NCBI GenBank assembly: GCA_033239125.1
Contig: BSWB01000001.1
Location: forward strand, 53,599,001-53,663,000
Direction: 5' to 3'
DNA: 64,000 nt
Source: Fagopyrum homotropicum
Lineage: Eukaryota; Streptophyta; Magnoliopsida; Caryophyllales; Polygonaceae
Part shown: positions 1-12,100 of the stretch, piece after piece
How the letters are laid out: the number at the start of each line of letters is the position of its first letter
How positions within the stretch are numbered: position 1 is the first letter of the stretch
Notes under the pieces: generated by a model
What the model was told of the DNA's origin: nothing
Databases searched by the model: none
Seen by the model: the letters and a program-made list of their open reading frames with translations, nothing else
Program-made: the position numbers and the translations under genes

Positions 1-3000
1 TTTCCTTGGAACTTGGAAACCATCCAGTTGTGTCATGTATATATCTTCTTCTAAATCTCCGTGTAAAAAAGTCGTCTTTACATCAAGTTGTTCGAGCTTT
101 AGATCCTAATGTGTTACTATTGCTAATAAGACTCTGATGGAGGTATGTCTGACTACCAACGAGAAATCTCATTGTAATTCACTCCCTCTCTTTGAAGGAA
201 ACCTCTTGAGTCTTATACTTTACTCCTTCAGTTGAAAATATCCCTTCGTACTTCTTGAAAACTCATTTGTAAGTAATAATCTTTCTCTCTCTAGACGGTA
301 TTACTAACTCTCATGTTTGGTTTTTATGAGGTGACCTATAGAGCATAACTAACCATATCATCAAAACCGTATATTTGTGGAGGTCTTACTCTAACTTTTC
401 TTGAGTGTCTCTCAGCTAAGCTGGTGAATAACTTCTGGTGGTTTATTTTCTGATGCGGCAGATTCAGGTAGCTCAACTTCTGACTGTGGATGTTCCTCGT
501 CTTCTTGAGGAAGAAACTAAATCTCCACTAGTTTTCAACACTTCTACTCTCCTCAAACCCCAACGGCTTCACTATCGAGTTAAGCATAGAACTCTCATGA
601 AAGACAACACTTCTACTCTGAATAAATCTTTTCTTGGATGAAGACCAAACTTTGTATCCTTTGACACCATCTCCATAACTTGTAACACTCCTTTCTTTGC
701 TCGAGGCTCTATTTTACCCTTGTTGACATGATAGTAAATGGTATAGCCAAAAAACCTAAGATTAAAATAGCCAACAGTCTTACCAAACCACACCTAATTA
801 GGTGTTTTGAAATTTATGGTAGTGTGAGGCCCGCGATTTATCAAGTAACATGTTGTAGTCACTAATGGTAACCCAAACCCTCCTATCTAGTACTACATTA
901 TACAGCATGCACCTCTCTCTCTAGTAGAGTTTGATTCATCCTCCTAGCTACACTGTTCTATTGTGGTGTATTTCTGACTATATGATGACGAGCAATTCCA
1001 ACATCCTTGCAGAACTGATCAAACTTCGAGAAGCATAAATTCAAACCACTATCAATTCGCAACCTTTTTATCTTCTTCCATGTTTGATTCTCCACTGACT
1101 TTTTCCACTCCTTGAAGTTCTTGAAAGCTTCTCCTTTGTGTTTCACGAAAAATAGGCAAGTCTTTCTTGAAAAATCATCAATGACAGTCAAGAAATACTT
1201 CTAACCTCCTAGAGGCTCAATTCTAGTCAGACCCAACAATCCGAATGAATGTAATCAAGTGTGTCTTTTGTCCTATGAATACCCTTTGGAAACTTGCTAC
1301 GGTGTAGCATCCCAAGGACACAATGCTCGCAAAAGTCACGGCTTGTGATCTTGTGACCACCAAGAAGATCTGCCTTTCCTAGAATTTGCATCCCCCTTTT
1401 ACTCATATGACCAAGTCTCATATGTCATATCACCCATGTGAACCTCTAAAAATGCAATAGAAACACACCCAGAATCAGTATAACCCTGCAAGAAATATAA
1501 AGTGCCCCTTTTGACACATTTCAGAAGAACATCATAACCCTTACAGATATTCAAAACTCCACCTTCACCTTTAAAATGAAACCCCTTAATATCCAGTATA
1601 CTCAGGGATATCAAATTCTCAATAATAAGTGGAACATGTTTGACCTCGTTTATTGTACAAAATCTATCTTCATATGTCCTGATTTTAATCGAGTCAATTC
1701 TAACCGCCTTGTAGACATAACTATTGCCCATGAAAATATTGTCACCATCTACTTGCTTATAAGTTTTGAACCACTCTCTGTTAGGACATTTGTGATAGGA
1801 AGCTTTGGATCTAGAATCAAGAACCCACACATCAACCTGATAAGTGTGTCCACCAACAACCAAAGTTATATCCTCCTATCTGATTTTTCCAACAACAAAT
1901 GATTGAACAAAGTTTTCATATGATGATGGCAAAGATACCAATAAAATCAACGCAACGTCCTTGTTGTCATTCTAAACATTAATATTACGCAAATCTAAAA
2001 GAATTGTGTTCAAGTGATCTAAGTGTTTACAAAGTTGCGTACCTTCTTGCTTTCGTTGGTTGAATGAACGTTCTTGTAGAAGAAACTTGTTAGTGAGAGA
2101 CTTTGTCATGTAGAGGCTCTCCAACTCCAACCATACTTTGGTTGCGGTATCCTGATCCGAACCTCTCTTAAGACATCATAAGTGAGACATAACATGATGG
2201 TCAGGTGTGTTTTATCCTCTTGAGTAGTCATCTCAATAGCATCACCCTTTTCCTTATCGAAATCTTTCCTTGGCAAGGGCCCATAAGCCCTGTTGTTTTA
2301 GCAAAGCTCGCATCTTGATTTGCCATAAATTGAAAATATTTTTCCCTGGAGAAAATTATCTAAACAGTACCCCATCTTTTGGGATGACTAAGCTTTAGTA
2401 CCCCATCCTTTTAACTATCAGATGGGTACCTCATCTACTAACCCCGACCGAAGATTAGTATATACGGTACTGTTCACACGTTAAATCTGAAGAACGGCGT
2501 TAACTGTGAGGGGTAATGTTGTCCATGAACCATTATGCCTTACATTGTCCAATCCCACATAACCCTAAGCCCCAAAATTCTGAAAATTGAAAAACCCTAA
2601 TTTTATGAATGATTAACATGGTTACATGGCTTCTGAAATGGGTGACAACCACTTACAGGGGTAAAATTGAAGAACCCTAAGCCCTAACTATTGAGCTTGT
2701 TGAGTGATTATTTCGATTGCTTGTAGACTGCCACCATCGTCGCCAGTTGAACCCTACACAGTGGACATCTTTTCTCGATTGTTATCAATTTTTAAGATCT
2801 AGAAGCTTTCGACACAATCAAGCGGCAATCGATCAACACTCAGCAGCTGAAAGAAATATATGGTTAGAATGTATATTTTCGAATCGGAATCGCAATTACT
2901 TCCATAGAATGTGAAATCGGGATGGAATATTTGGGGGGCGACGGTCGCAGAAGTCGATATTGTTAGAGGAAATCACATGGAGGGGTTGGGACTTTGAGCT

Positions 3001-3739
3001 TTGAAAAATGCTTTCTTTAATTCACCATTGTATGTAGTGCCGTCTTCACAGAGAAGAAATCAAATCTGAATCGCTATTAATTTCATCATCTTTAATTCAC
3101 CATTGGTTCACCTGCGTCCCTGCATACAATAGTGCAGATGTCGATATTGATTCACCTGCATCATTGTCGCCTGCACAGAGAAGAGAAATGGTTGTTGGTG
3201 AGAAAGGTTGTCGTTGGTGAGAAAGGTTGTTGGTTGCCGTTTGCGCAAAGAAGAGAGAGCAATTATTGTTTGTTTTTTATTAAATTTTGATGAATCACAC
3301 TATTCAATCATTAATTATTGTTTGTTTGTTTTTAAATTTTGATAAATCACACTAATCAATCAGCAATTATTGTTTGTTTGTTTTTAAATTTTGAATTGTA
3401 AAGTTGTGTTCCGTTAGTGGCTGCCACCCATTTCAGAAGCCATGTAACCATGTTAATCATTCATAAAATTAGGGTTTTTCAATTTTTAGAAATTTGGGGC
3501 TTAAGGTTTATGTGGGATTGGACAATTTTACCTTTGAGATTTAACAAAGATCTGTGAAGTTAACGTGTGAACAGTACCGTATATACTAATCTTCGGTCGT
3601 GGTCAGTAGATGGGGTACCGTTCTGATAGTTAAAAGGATGGGGTACTAAATTTTAGTCAGCTCAAAAGATGGGGTACTGTTTAGACAATTTTCTCTTTTT
3701 CCCTGTGAACTTTTCGATCTTCGTGTTGAAAGAACACAT
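1..3739 (-). pseudogene. Copia-1 gag-pol polyprotein remnant
   Basis: The visible pieces, in minus-strand order, are as follows. The gag N-terminus lies at 3706-3739 and continues at about 2220-2338 beyond the insert. The protease/GAG-pre-integrase segment is at 1399-1863, with a WVLDS-type motif near its start. The pre-integrase zinc region is at 1227-1421 (RLGHMSKRGM, then a CEHC motif). The integrase core is at 958-1191 (VIDDFSRKTCLFFVKHK, then LRIDSG). The integrase C-terminus is at 572-793 (FFGYTIYYHV...KIEPRAKK). Reverse transcriptase starts at 1-130 (LEQLDVKTTFLHGDLEEDIYM). Frames shift between almost every block. Confidence 0.8.
2349..3695. mobile_element. Non-autonomous Mutator-like element with long terminal inverted repeats
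   Basis: Both ends read GAGAAAATT(A/G)TCTAAACAG inward. The inverted similarity extends about 270-300 bp (roughly 2349-2650 against 3430-3695), including a shared block ending in GCTTCTGAAATGGGTG. The 10-bp sequence TTTTTCCCTG flanks it on both sides (2339-2348 and 3696-3705). Long TIRs with a 9-11 bp target duplication are typical of Mutator-like elements. The interior (about 2650-3430) has no transposase. It holds a short tandem repeat with a TTGTTTGTTTGTTTTTAAAT core (about 3255-3400), and other stretches may be captured host DNA. Confidence 0.85.
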
Positions 3740-3790
3740 CTTCCTCCCAAATTAGTGAAACCCAAAGAACCCAAAGTTTTGATGCTAGTT

Positions 3791-4076
3791 TGTTCTGCGG
3801 AACTATGAGGAAGAACAAAATTCAACAAACAAGAAAGATGACACGCAAATTTATAGTGGTTCACCCAATAATGGTTACAAACACTTTGAAAGAGATTTTA
3901 TTGAGGAGTTTCTTAATATAGATAAATAAATAATAACGAGATTATTAGGAGGCATATGGAACACTATAATATATAAAGTAACAAAACCCTAGGTTGTATT
4001 TGAGTGTCAAGTATATGATTGGGTCAAACAGTAAAGACTCAAACTGATGACATGTTCAATTCAAGGCATATCAACA
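3791..4076 (-). repeat. Possible LTR of Copia-1
   Basis: The stretch begins TGTTCTGCGG and ends CATATCAACA, so on the minus strand it reads TGTTGATATG...GCAGAACA. It lies just upstream of the gag start, where a 5' LTR should be. No second copy is in the window. Confidence 0.4.
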
Positions 4077-4108
4077 TATTGAGTTTAGTAATCTTATAAA
4101 TATCATTG

Positions 4109-4520
4109 CTAGTAACAATGGTATATATCATCCAAATAATCAACTACAAAGATGGAAGAGTAAAGACTCGACTTTGTGAGCAAAGAATAGTCACTCAAAG
4201 ATTGTGAATAACCGAGGGATGTCAAAGTAGTAGACAAACAAGCATACAACAATCGAGATGCTTGCTTTAGGCCGTACAAGTACTTTTTGACAAGAGTTTG
4301 ACATTGTAATGCCAAAAGATGCCTTCATATATACTTCTTCATGGAGTTCTCCAAACAAGAATGCATTCTTGACATTTAAATAAGGAAGAGGTCCATCCTT
4401 TTTTATTGCTACGTAGGTGAAGATTCCTTGAATTTGAATCCATAAGTCATCTTTGATACATAAGTCCTTTATCATTTTAAACTTCCTTTCTTCAAATTGG
4501 CTAGTGATTGGATATAACAA
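4109..4520 (-). pseudogene. Copia reverse-transcriptase fragment (separate element)
   Basis: Two overlapping minus-strand frames together give Copia RT motifs: NVKNAFLFGELHEEVYMK, then KYLYGLKQASRLLYACLS, then a degenerate active site, VVDYLDDI, where YVDD is usual. It lies upstream of Copia-1's 5' end, so it belongs to another, truncated insertion. A frameshift separates the two halves. No LTR for it is visible. Confidence 0.75.
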
Positions 4521-4730
4521 AAAAACCTAATTGATGGAGAAGAGGAGGTGCAGATTTCTCTTTTACGGTGGCATGAAGAGGCAGATTTTGAAAAAAATTT
4601 GAGAGTAGAAAAGAAGAAACACAAAAGTAATGTGGTGTTTTGTAAGTCGTTTGACTTTTTTTAGGTTTTAATTTTTTCTTTTTTCTTTTTTTTTTGTAGC
4701 TAACGTTATTTACATACTAGTATAATACCC

Positions 4731-4808
4731 GCACCTTGTGCGGGTTTTGAAAAAAATGAGAAAAAATATGCACCTTGTGCGGGTTTTGAAAAAAATGAGA
4801 AAGAATAT
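4731..4808. repeat. 39-bp tandem duplication of the Helitron-like 3' hairpin
   Basis: GCACCTTGTGCGGG followed by TTTTGAAAAAAATGAGAAA occurs twice in a row (starting at 4731 and 4770). The terminal hairpin half-site is therefore doubled. Confidence 0.8.
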
Positions 4809-4930
4809 TGTGAAATTGGTTTTTTTACGTGCTTTTGTTTTGTATACTTCTCTAATCTAATCGACTTACCAACATTACTTTATTAAGGATAAATTTACTA
4901 AATGAGATTATACTATGGACATAATTAATA

Positions 4931-4931
4931 G

Positions 4932-4996
<65 letters not shown>
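4931..4996. repeat. Compound microsatellite (ATT)n-(AT)n
   Basis: A run of about nine ATT triplets passes directly into about seventeen AT dinucleotides. It is low-complexity and probably variable in length. Confidence 0.95.
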
Positions 4997-4998
<2 letters not shown>

Positions 4999-6202
4999 CA
5001 ACATTTTTGTTTTTTTCTGATTATGTAACATTTTTGTTTTTTTTTTCCTGATTATGTAATGAGTTTGAGAATTTTTTCTTGGTCAATGGGTAACAATTTA
5101 ATTTTACAATTTTTTTTGTATTTAACAACTCTTTTGTATTTTTTTGGATTATAATGCTTATTGGTGTATTAAAATTTTTATTTTAATTAACTATTTTTCG
5201 ACTATAAATCTATTAGTTAATTAGTTAATTTTATTTTTAATTATTAAAATTACAAAAGATTTATGTGATCTACAAGCTAAGAAACTTAACATAATTAAAC
5301 AAAAATTTAATTAATATAACGCGGTCTATATCTACAAGCTAAAAAAGTTTTTAAAAAAATTTAATTTAATTCAAAATTAACTTCAAAGTCCGATAACTAT
5401 TATCTAAAAATAACTTATTTGCTGATGGGTGGAAGAAAATCAATAAATAAATAAAATTAACATAAAAAAATGTGTACACGTCAATTTTTTTTAATAACTT
5501 GAAAATACATCAGATACACGGGGTTACGGTTAAAAATCAAATCAAGAGATGAAACAATAGAAAAACGATTGTTAATTATACAATTTTAAAAAAATTGTGG
5601 GAGCTCCATTTTGAAATACTACTCTCACAACGCACCATGTAAACTGTCATGTATACTGCTCTAGTAGTAGATATAGACTCGCCCATAACGTAAAATTTTT
5701 AGTTCCAAAAAAATAAATTTTTTTCGACAAATTTGTAAAACATAAAAAGTTCTAAGGGAACCATGAAAAAAATCACATGGAACGTTCGGAAAAAAAATTC
5801 GTTCAAATAAAAATCCTAACAGAAAATATAACTAAAATGAAAATGAAATCGAAACCAATTTAATAAAAATCCATAATAAAAAGATATAACAACAATGAAA
5901 ATCAATTTACCGTCAAAATGGAAATTAATTTTGTTGATTAAATGGAAGTTTTTTATTTAAAAAACTATCAAAAAAATCCAATGGAATCATGTAAAAATTT
6001 ATTATATATTTATAGGTATTTTTCAAAAAAAAAACAACGTAAATTTTGATGGATTTTATCAAAAAATAATTGTTCGCTTAAAATCTGATGGAACATTTCG
6101 AAAATAAAATTCAATTCAAAATCAATTTAATTAAAACTCGCACATAACGTAAAGTTGTAGTTTCAAAAAAATAAATTATAATAGATTTGGTTTCTATAAC
6201 AA

Positions 6203-6461
6203 AATTGTGGGAGCTCAATTTCAAAAATCTTGCGTCCACAGCGCGCCACGTCATCAACCCGTGCTCTGTTTTAGTAAGTATAATAGATTTGGTTTCTATA
6301 AAATTATTATTTTAATAATAAAAGATTTTATGGTTTAAAAAAATAGTGTAAAAAATAAAAATTTATTGGCTTTAATTGTGGGAGCTCAATTTCAAAAATC
6401 CTGCGTCCACAGCGCGCCACGTCATCAACCCGTGCTCTGTTTTAGTAAGTATAATAGATTT
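6203..6461. repeat. 88-bp direct repeat, period 171 bp
   Basis: The block running from AATTGTGGGAGCTC through CAGCGCGCCACGTCATCAAC to AGTATAATAGATTT occurs at 6203-6290 and again at 6374-6461 with about one difference. A more diverged relative is at 5592-5671. The right edges coincide with Helitron-like 5' starts, so the repeats are probably element ends. Confidence 0.85.
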
Positions 6462-7152
6462 AATGGATTTGGGCAAAATGACCTGTTTAATAACCAAAAT
6501 CAAAAAAAAATGCCCAGAGAAAACCCAATTCCGTCTAAAAAGAACGTGCCGTCTGCGTCCACTTCCCTTCTTCCCCAAAACCATAAAAAAACGAGATCCC
6601 AAATCACTAAATCTTTGATCGCTATCTTGCCTTAAACACTTCTCTCATATGACTTCCATGGCTATCGGGCATCCTCAGAACATAAACCCCTCAATCACAG
6701 TTCGGTTGATGCAAAAAAAATCCAAATTGTTGGATCTGGAAGGAAAAACTCAAAGATGTTGATGGAGATGCACTTCATCAAGTATACAACCAAAACAGAG
6801 GCAAGATAAAAGCGAATCGAATACCTAATCACTCCTTATGGCGGACGGGAATAGGCACTTACCGCGTGAGGTGTCGCCGACGGCAAGGAAGAGAAGGGTT
6901 GAGTGGTATCGAGTTCTTCAAATCGGCTAGAAGGGATTCATGTGAGTTTATTCTTGACCTAAACCCAGATGGGCTTCTTGTCAAACAAGACCCAAGTTCC
7001 GACTTGGATGGTGCAAACACAGCTTGGATTCTTTGGAGTATGCCTCGTGAACCATGGCTGAAAACGAAGACATAAAGTGAAACATGTACATCTAGAATCA
7101 TTTACAGGTGTTTTCTTCTCTATCTCATCGATTGCTTGCGGCCTTCATATAA
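6462..7152. other. Stretch without an assignable gene
   Basis: Several short overlapping frames exist here, but none resembles a known domain. An ATG at 6838 opens 30 codons rich in Arg and Lys, and a second frame (6866-7075) continues for 69 codons. This could be a 5' leader or a decayed first ORF of the LINE downstream, or a host remnant. I cannot decide. Confidence 0.3.
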
Positions 7153-7257
7153 GCCTTTAATTCAGGTGACTTCGAAAATGAATGTAGTATATTTGAACAA
7201 AATAACCATAATCATTATATTAAGCGATTTCATTGTTTTTCGCCTAGCATCGATCTT

Positions 7258-8580
7258 ATGTGCTATCTGTCAAGCTTAAACTGCTACTGGCTTGAACAAG
7301 GCCTTATGAACTTTACTATGTGCTTAGAATTTTGGTTTTTTGTCATCCACCTTTGGTATTTTGCTGAATCTCCCTACTTCATGCCCTTTGAACTAATTAA
7401 TCGAGAATGCATCTATATCTGGAGTTATTTCATTGAACGCATGACTGGAAATGAAACCACCAATTGCATCACTAATGTCTCTGTTTGGGGAAATTACAGA
7501 CCTAGATCTAGAAGATCTGGTAATCAAAAAGTCTTTGTGCATATGATAATGGCACAAATTAAACTAGAATATAACCATGAATGGACTATTATGAATCTCC
7601 TTGACAAAAGTGGTTTTGAATACCTTGATTTTCTTAGGATTTATGTGGGGCTTCATTTCATGTCTATGTTCCAACAATCCTTATGTTTGTTATTGGGTAG
7701 ACATGCCTTGCTGAATATTATTAGAACTTTCTCTAAAGACAATGATTGTGTAAATCTAATATGCAAATTTTTGTTGAATATTGCACCTACTGTTAATAAA
7801 AACTGCATAAACACTTATAACTCAAGTTATATATGCACTAAGCTCTATTGTTTAAACAACCTCGTGACCCTCTTAGTGATTCCAAGATCTACACAACACA
7901 TGTCTATTTCCCTTAAAATAAGACTAAAACTATCAAGGGAAAGAATGTACAATAATCAATTTATTATATGCATCAAGGTGAGTCAAATTTTCTTTGGATT
8001 TAACCTTAGAGTTGATAAATATAGAAACAATATCAATATATATGGTATGGGCAATGATTCCCTTTTGAGCATCTGTGATTACTATCACTTAGGAAACAAT
8101 TGGAATTTACCAAAAAAAATGAAAACAACTAACTTCAGGAAAAATAATTTTATAGAAAACTTTGATATATATATTCTGATTTTGATTTGTGACCTTAAGT
8201 ATGAATGCAAAGCTGATACTGAACCTGCTATGACTGATTATCTATTGAATAATCTATGCATAAAAAGTGCTACACATGATGATCTATCTGCTTGGAAATT
8301 CGGTTCACTTCCTTGCATTTTATCTAATGCATTGACTGCTTGGTTCCGTAGTAGAAAAGCCAATTTGCTAGAATATAATTTGAACAACACTATGAAACAT
8401 AAAACGAGCATTCCTAGGCTAACCTCCAACAACAACAACACTATGAATCAAACTATAACTACATTAAATCACCTATGTAATGAGTACTGCATTCGTTGTA
8501 TAATACCCCATAAATGGCAAACTCATAAATTTGTATTCATACTCCATGTACAATATAATAATCCTATTTTTTTTACTTAA
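7258..8580 (+). CDS. Long unrecognised ORF (440 codons; open from 7153)
   Basis: The frame is open without a stop from 7153 to 8580 (about 475 codons), in DNA AT-rich enough that a chance frame of this length is very unlikely. The first ATG is at 7258. The predicted protein is rich in Asn, Ile, Cys, His and Lys. It has no signal peptide or zinc-knuckle pattern that I recognise, and none of the DUF4283/CCHC features of plant LINE ORF1. It lies 560 bp upstream of, and on the same strand as, the LINE endonuclease, so it may be an unusual ORF1. It could instead be an exon of an unknown gene: a polypyrimidine-CAG acceptor-like site follows at about 8608. Function unknown. Confidence 0.4.
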   Translation: MCYLSSLNCYWLEQGLMNFTMCLEFWFFVIHLWYFAESPYFMPFELINRECIYIWSYFIERMTGNETTNCITNVSVWGNYRPRSRRSGNQKVFVHMIMAQIKLEYNHEWTIMNLLDKSGFEYLDFLRIYVGLHFMSMFQQSLCLLLGRHALLNIIRTFSKDNDCVNLICKFLLNIAPTVNKNCINTYNSSYICTKLYCLNNLVTLLVIPRSTQHMSISLKIRLKLSRERMYNNQFIICIKVSQIFFGFNLRVDKYRNNINIYGMGNDSLLSICDYYHLGNNWNLPKKMKTTNFRKNNFIENFDIYILILICDLKYECKADTEPAMTDYLLNNLCIKSATHDDLSAWKFGSLPCILSNALTAWFRSRKANLLEYNLNNTMKHKTSIPRLTSNNNNTMNQTITTLNHLCNEYCIRCIIPHKWQTHKFVFILHVQYNNPIFFT

Positions 8581-9140
8581 CTATCCAACATTTCCAATCT
8601 ACTTGCAGGTGGTCAAGGAGACGCAAAAATTATGACGTAATAAAGGAAGACTACTATTGTGCAAACTTTAGCAACAACGAAGAATATACCAAAGCGACAC
8701 ATGTCTACTCTCACGACCCAGGAAGGAATGGAAAAAATAGAACTAACTTAGACATGATTGGTGGAATAATCAATGGAGCAATATGCATGACAAGAGAAAC
8801 ATAAGCACTAAACTATATCCACCCAATGAGCAAACGAAGGAAAAAGAAGATGGGAGGCATTGGGAAATTTTGAGTATAGGTAGCCAAGCATATGGAGCAA
8901 AGATAGAACAAATGGAACTCACAGAAAATTAGTTTCATGAACCGACTGAAGAAGAAAAGCAAGAAGGAGACCATATGGAAACATCTCAGTACATGGCAAA
9001 CTAGTTGTTGAATATAGGCACAAAATAAACTATTTTTGTAACTGTGATATTATACTCCTAGTGAAAACTTGTGAATTTAATCCAACACTAAATTTGGAAA
9101 AGATCATGGGCTTTCCACCCAAAAAACCAAAACTATTTTA
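8581..9140 (+). other. Spacer between the unknown ORF and the LINE endonuclease
   Basis: No frame of useful length and no recognisable motif is present. If the upstream ORF belongs to the LINE, this is the inter-ORF region with decayed coding sequence. Confidence 0.3.
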
Positions 9141-12100
9141 ATGAAATTTGCTTTCTGGAATTGTAGAGGCATGAGGATGAAAAGTTTCTGGACTGACCTA
9201 AACATTACTTGTAAACATGGCAGAATTTAGATGATTATACTAGCAGAGCTGAAAACAAGCATGGAACCTGATGAAAAATGTTGGAAAGGGGCAGGGTTTG
9301 ATAACATGTGTTTCGTCCCGGCTGATGGTCTTTCGGGAGGGTTACGCCTCCTTTGGAAAAGCTATCAAGTTACAAACAAAAAAGTAGAGGTCATTACAAA
9401 AGAAAAAAGATATATTACGGTAACACATAAGAACCTTATGACTAATATTAGCATTAACATAAATTTTATATATGCCCCTCTGAGTGAGAATCAGAAATGA
9501 GCATTTTGGTCCAAATTAAAAGAGCATATGAACACAAGTAACTTTCCCTTTGTGGTTATTTGTGACTTCAATGACCTCCTTAAACTCTCTGATAAGAAAG
9601 GAGGTGCAGAGTTAACCATCAATAAAACTAAGAGGCTTCATGAGTTACTCAGCAGTGCAATATGATTGACCTAACAACGAAAGGAAATGACTTCACTTGG
9701 TGAAAACGCAGAGAAGGGGATAACAATACCTTCGAAAAGCTTGACAGGGCCCTAGCTCATCAGGAAGTTAATCAAGCCTATCTGCAAATTTTTACTTGGA
9801 ACCATGCATGCACTACGTCAGATCATTGTCGTATTTCGGTAAATCTCTAGGTCAGCAAATTAGGAATAAACCCTTTCGGTTTGAAATGATGTAGACGCAA
9901 AGAAAAGATTGTGAGAATCTTATTAAACAAATGTGGAGAACACAATACCATGGGACACATATGTTTAATTTTGTCAAGAAAATAAGCCTCTTAAGACTAA
10001 GTTAAAAACATGGAGCAAAGTAAATTTTAGAAACATTAATAGACAAGTGGGTGAAGTGGAGACAGCTATTGAAAAATTACAAGGTGAGATTACCACAAAT
10101 TATTCTCCGCGGAATGAAACAAAAATGAACAGACTGAACAAAAAAGGGGATTGCCTCATTGACTACCAACACAAATATTGGACTCAATGGGCTAAGTCAA
10201 ACTACTTAAGTCTGAGTGATAAGAACACTAAATACCACCACCATAGAGTAACGGGAAGAAGAAATCACAAAAACATAGTAGTTGTTAACAATACGAGGAC
10301 GGTGCTTGCTTCAGAAGATGAGATTGAGAAGGAGTTTCTCTCGGATTATGAAACCAGGTTTAAAGCTTCAAATATTAATAAAGTTGAGTTCCATAAACAA
10401 CTTGAAATTATGCAAAATGAAATTACAAAAGACGAGAATACAATGCTAACTGGACCGTTCACAAATGAGGACATTAAATCGGCAACCTTTGAGATTGGAT
10501 GCGACAAATCCCCTGGCTTTGATGGTATACCAACAAGTTTCTTTCACAAGTATTGGCATATTGTGGGTCCATCAGTTATCCATGCAGTTAAGAGTTTCTA
10601 CAGAACTGGGAAATTACTCAAACAAATTAACCATACGGTCATTGCTCTAATTCCAAAAATTGATAGCCCATCGTCAACTGCACACTACAGGTCTATCAAC
10701 CTTTGTTCAACGTTATATAAGATCAATGCAAAAATCCTAATGAACAAATAAAGAAACTCCTCCCAAAACTAATCTACCCGTTACAAGTAGCTTTTACCCA
10801 AAATAGATCAATTCATGATAACATACTGATTGCTCATGACATCTTTCATGGCTTCAAATCAAAGAAAGACAAAGAAGGTTATGTGGCAATCAAACTCGAT
10901 ATGGAAAAAGCATATGATATGGTAGAATGGCCATGTATCATTGCTATTCTAAAGAAACTTGGTTTTGCAGAAAAATTTATAGGATGGATTAAAGAATGCA
11001 TTTCAACTGCCTCTTATTCCATTTTAATTAATGATAATCCGACAAAGATCATGTACCCAACCAGAGGGCTGTGACAAGGTGACTCCCTGTCCCCATTAAT
11101 CTTTAACCTCGTAGCTGAAGTTTGGGCTAGAAATCTTCAAAAAGCAAGCAACAAGACAAAAAAAAGCAATGGATTCTCAATTACAAGATCAGGAACTACT
11201 ATTCCTTTTTTGGCTTTTGCTGATGACATCATCATATTCGCGAAAGGAACTAAACCGGCATGTAACAAAATACTTGAGATCCTTTCAAGTTATTGCCAAG
11301 TTTCAGGTCAGAAAGTAAACTACCACAAGTCGCCTTTCCAAATTTCTGGAAATTTAGACAACTAAACAAAAAGAATGATCCAACAAAACATAGGCATTTT
11401 CTCCAAGCACCAACCTGGAGAAATACCTTGGATGCCCGATCATTAGCGGTAGAGTGAATAAATCTGTTTTTGAAGACGTCATTGAGAGCTCTAGGAAGCA
11501 ATTAACTAAATGGAAAGCCTCCTCCTTATCTCAGGAGGGACGAACGGTGCTTATTAAAGCCAACCTCAATGCTAAGCCTAATTACATAATGCAAAGTTTT
11601 ATGCTCCCATCTTCCATTCGCAAAGAACTAGACCAAATAAATAGAAAATTTTACTGGAATAAAGGACCAAACTACCACCCGCTTATTAGTTGGGACAGGA
11701 TTTGTAAACCAAAGGAAAAAGGAGAAGTTGGAATAAGAAAAGCAAAAGATATGAACAAAGCCTTACAAATAAAAATCCTATGGAAAATTATGGCGGCACC
11801 AGACAATATTTGGGTTAAGGTTGTTGAGGAAAAATATATAAGAGGGAGCCACTTATGGAATTATAAGACGTGTAAGAACACGTCTTGGCAATGAAAGAGG
11901 CTAATGAACTTACGTTCAGATTTTGAACAAGCAATCAGATGGAATGTAGGTGATGGGAGAACCATTAAAATCTGGAAGGATCGATGGATTGAAGATCGTC
12001 CTTTAGAGCAATTTGTAATTAACAAAGAGTTAATAACTAATATAGAGGAAACTGTAAGCACCCTCATTACGAATAAGAGATGGGATCAAGAGAAGATAGA

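Larger units (their letters stand above)
1..4076 (-). mobile_element. Decayed Ty1/Copia retrotransposon (Copia-1), cut by the window edge
   Basis: On the minus strand the pieces come in Copia order: a possible LTR (about 3791-4076, TG...CA), gag start near 3739, gag, protease/GAG-pre-integrase, integrase, then the start of reverse transcriptase running off base 1. The Mutator-like element at 2349-3695 interrupts gag near its N-terminus. Joining the flanks across that insert restores a Copia gag start, with the pattern KFTGKN...LWQIKMRALL. The reading frame is broken many times, so the element is dead. The LTR call is weak: only one copy is visible, and the PBS-like stretch beside it matches the usual Met-tRNA site poorly. 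Confidence 0.8.
4717..6287 (-). mobile_element. Helitron-like non-autonomous element(s)
   Basis: Read on the minus strand, the left edge ends with the hairpin CCCGCAC-AAG-GTGCGGG, a short AT spacer, then CTAG followed by T. This is the classic Helitron 3' terminus. Helitron-like 5' starts (A followed by TCTAYTA...AGAG/CAGAG) occur at three places: 5671, 6287 and 6458. Each is followed by a related segment containing GAGCTCCCACAA. The true 5' end is therefore ambiguous, and the region may be nested copies. There is no Rep/helicase coding capacity, and the sequence is AT-rich. Confidence 0.5.
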
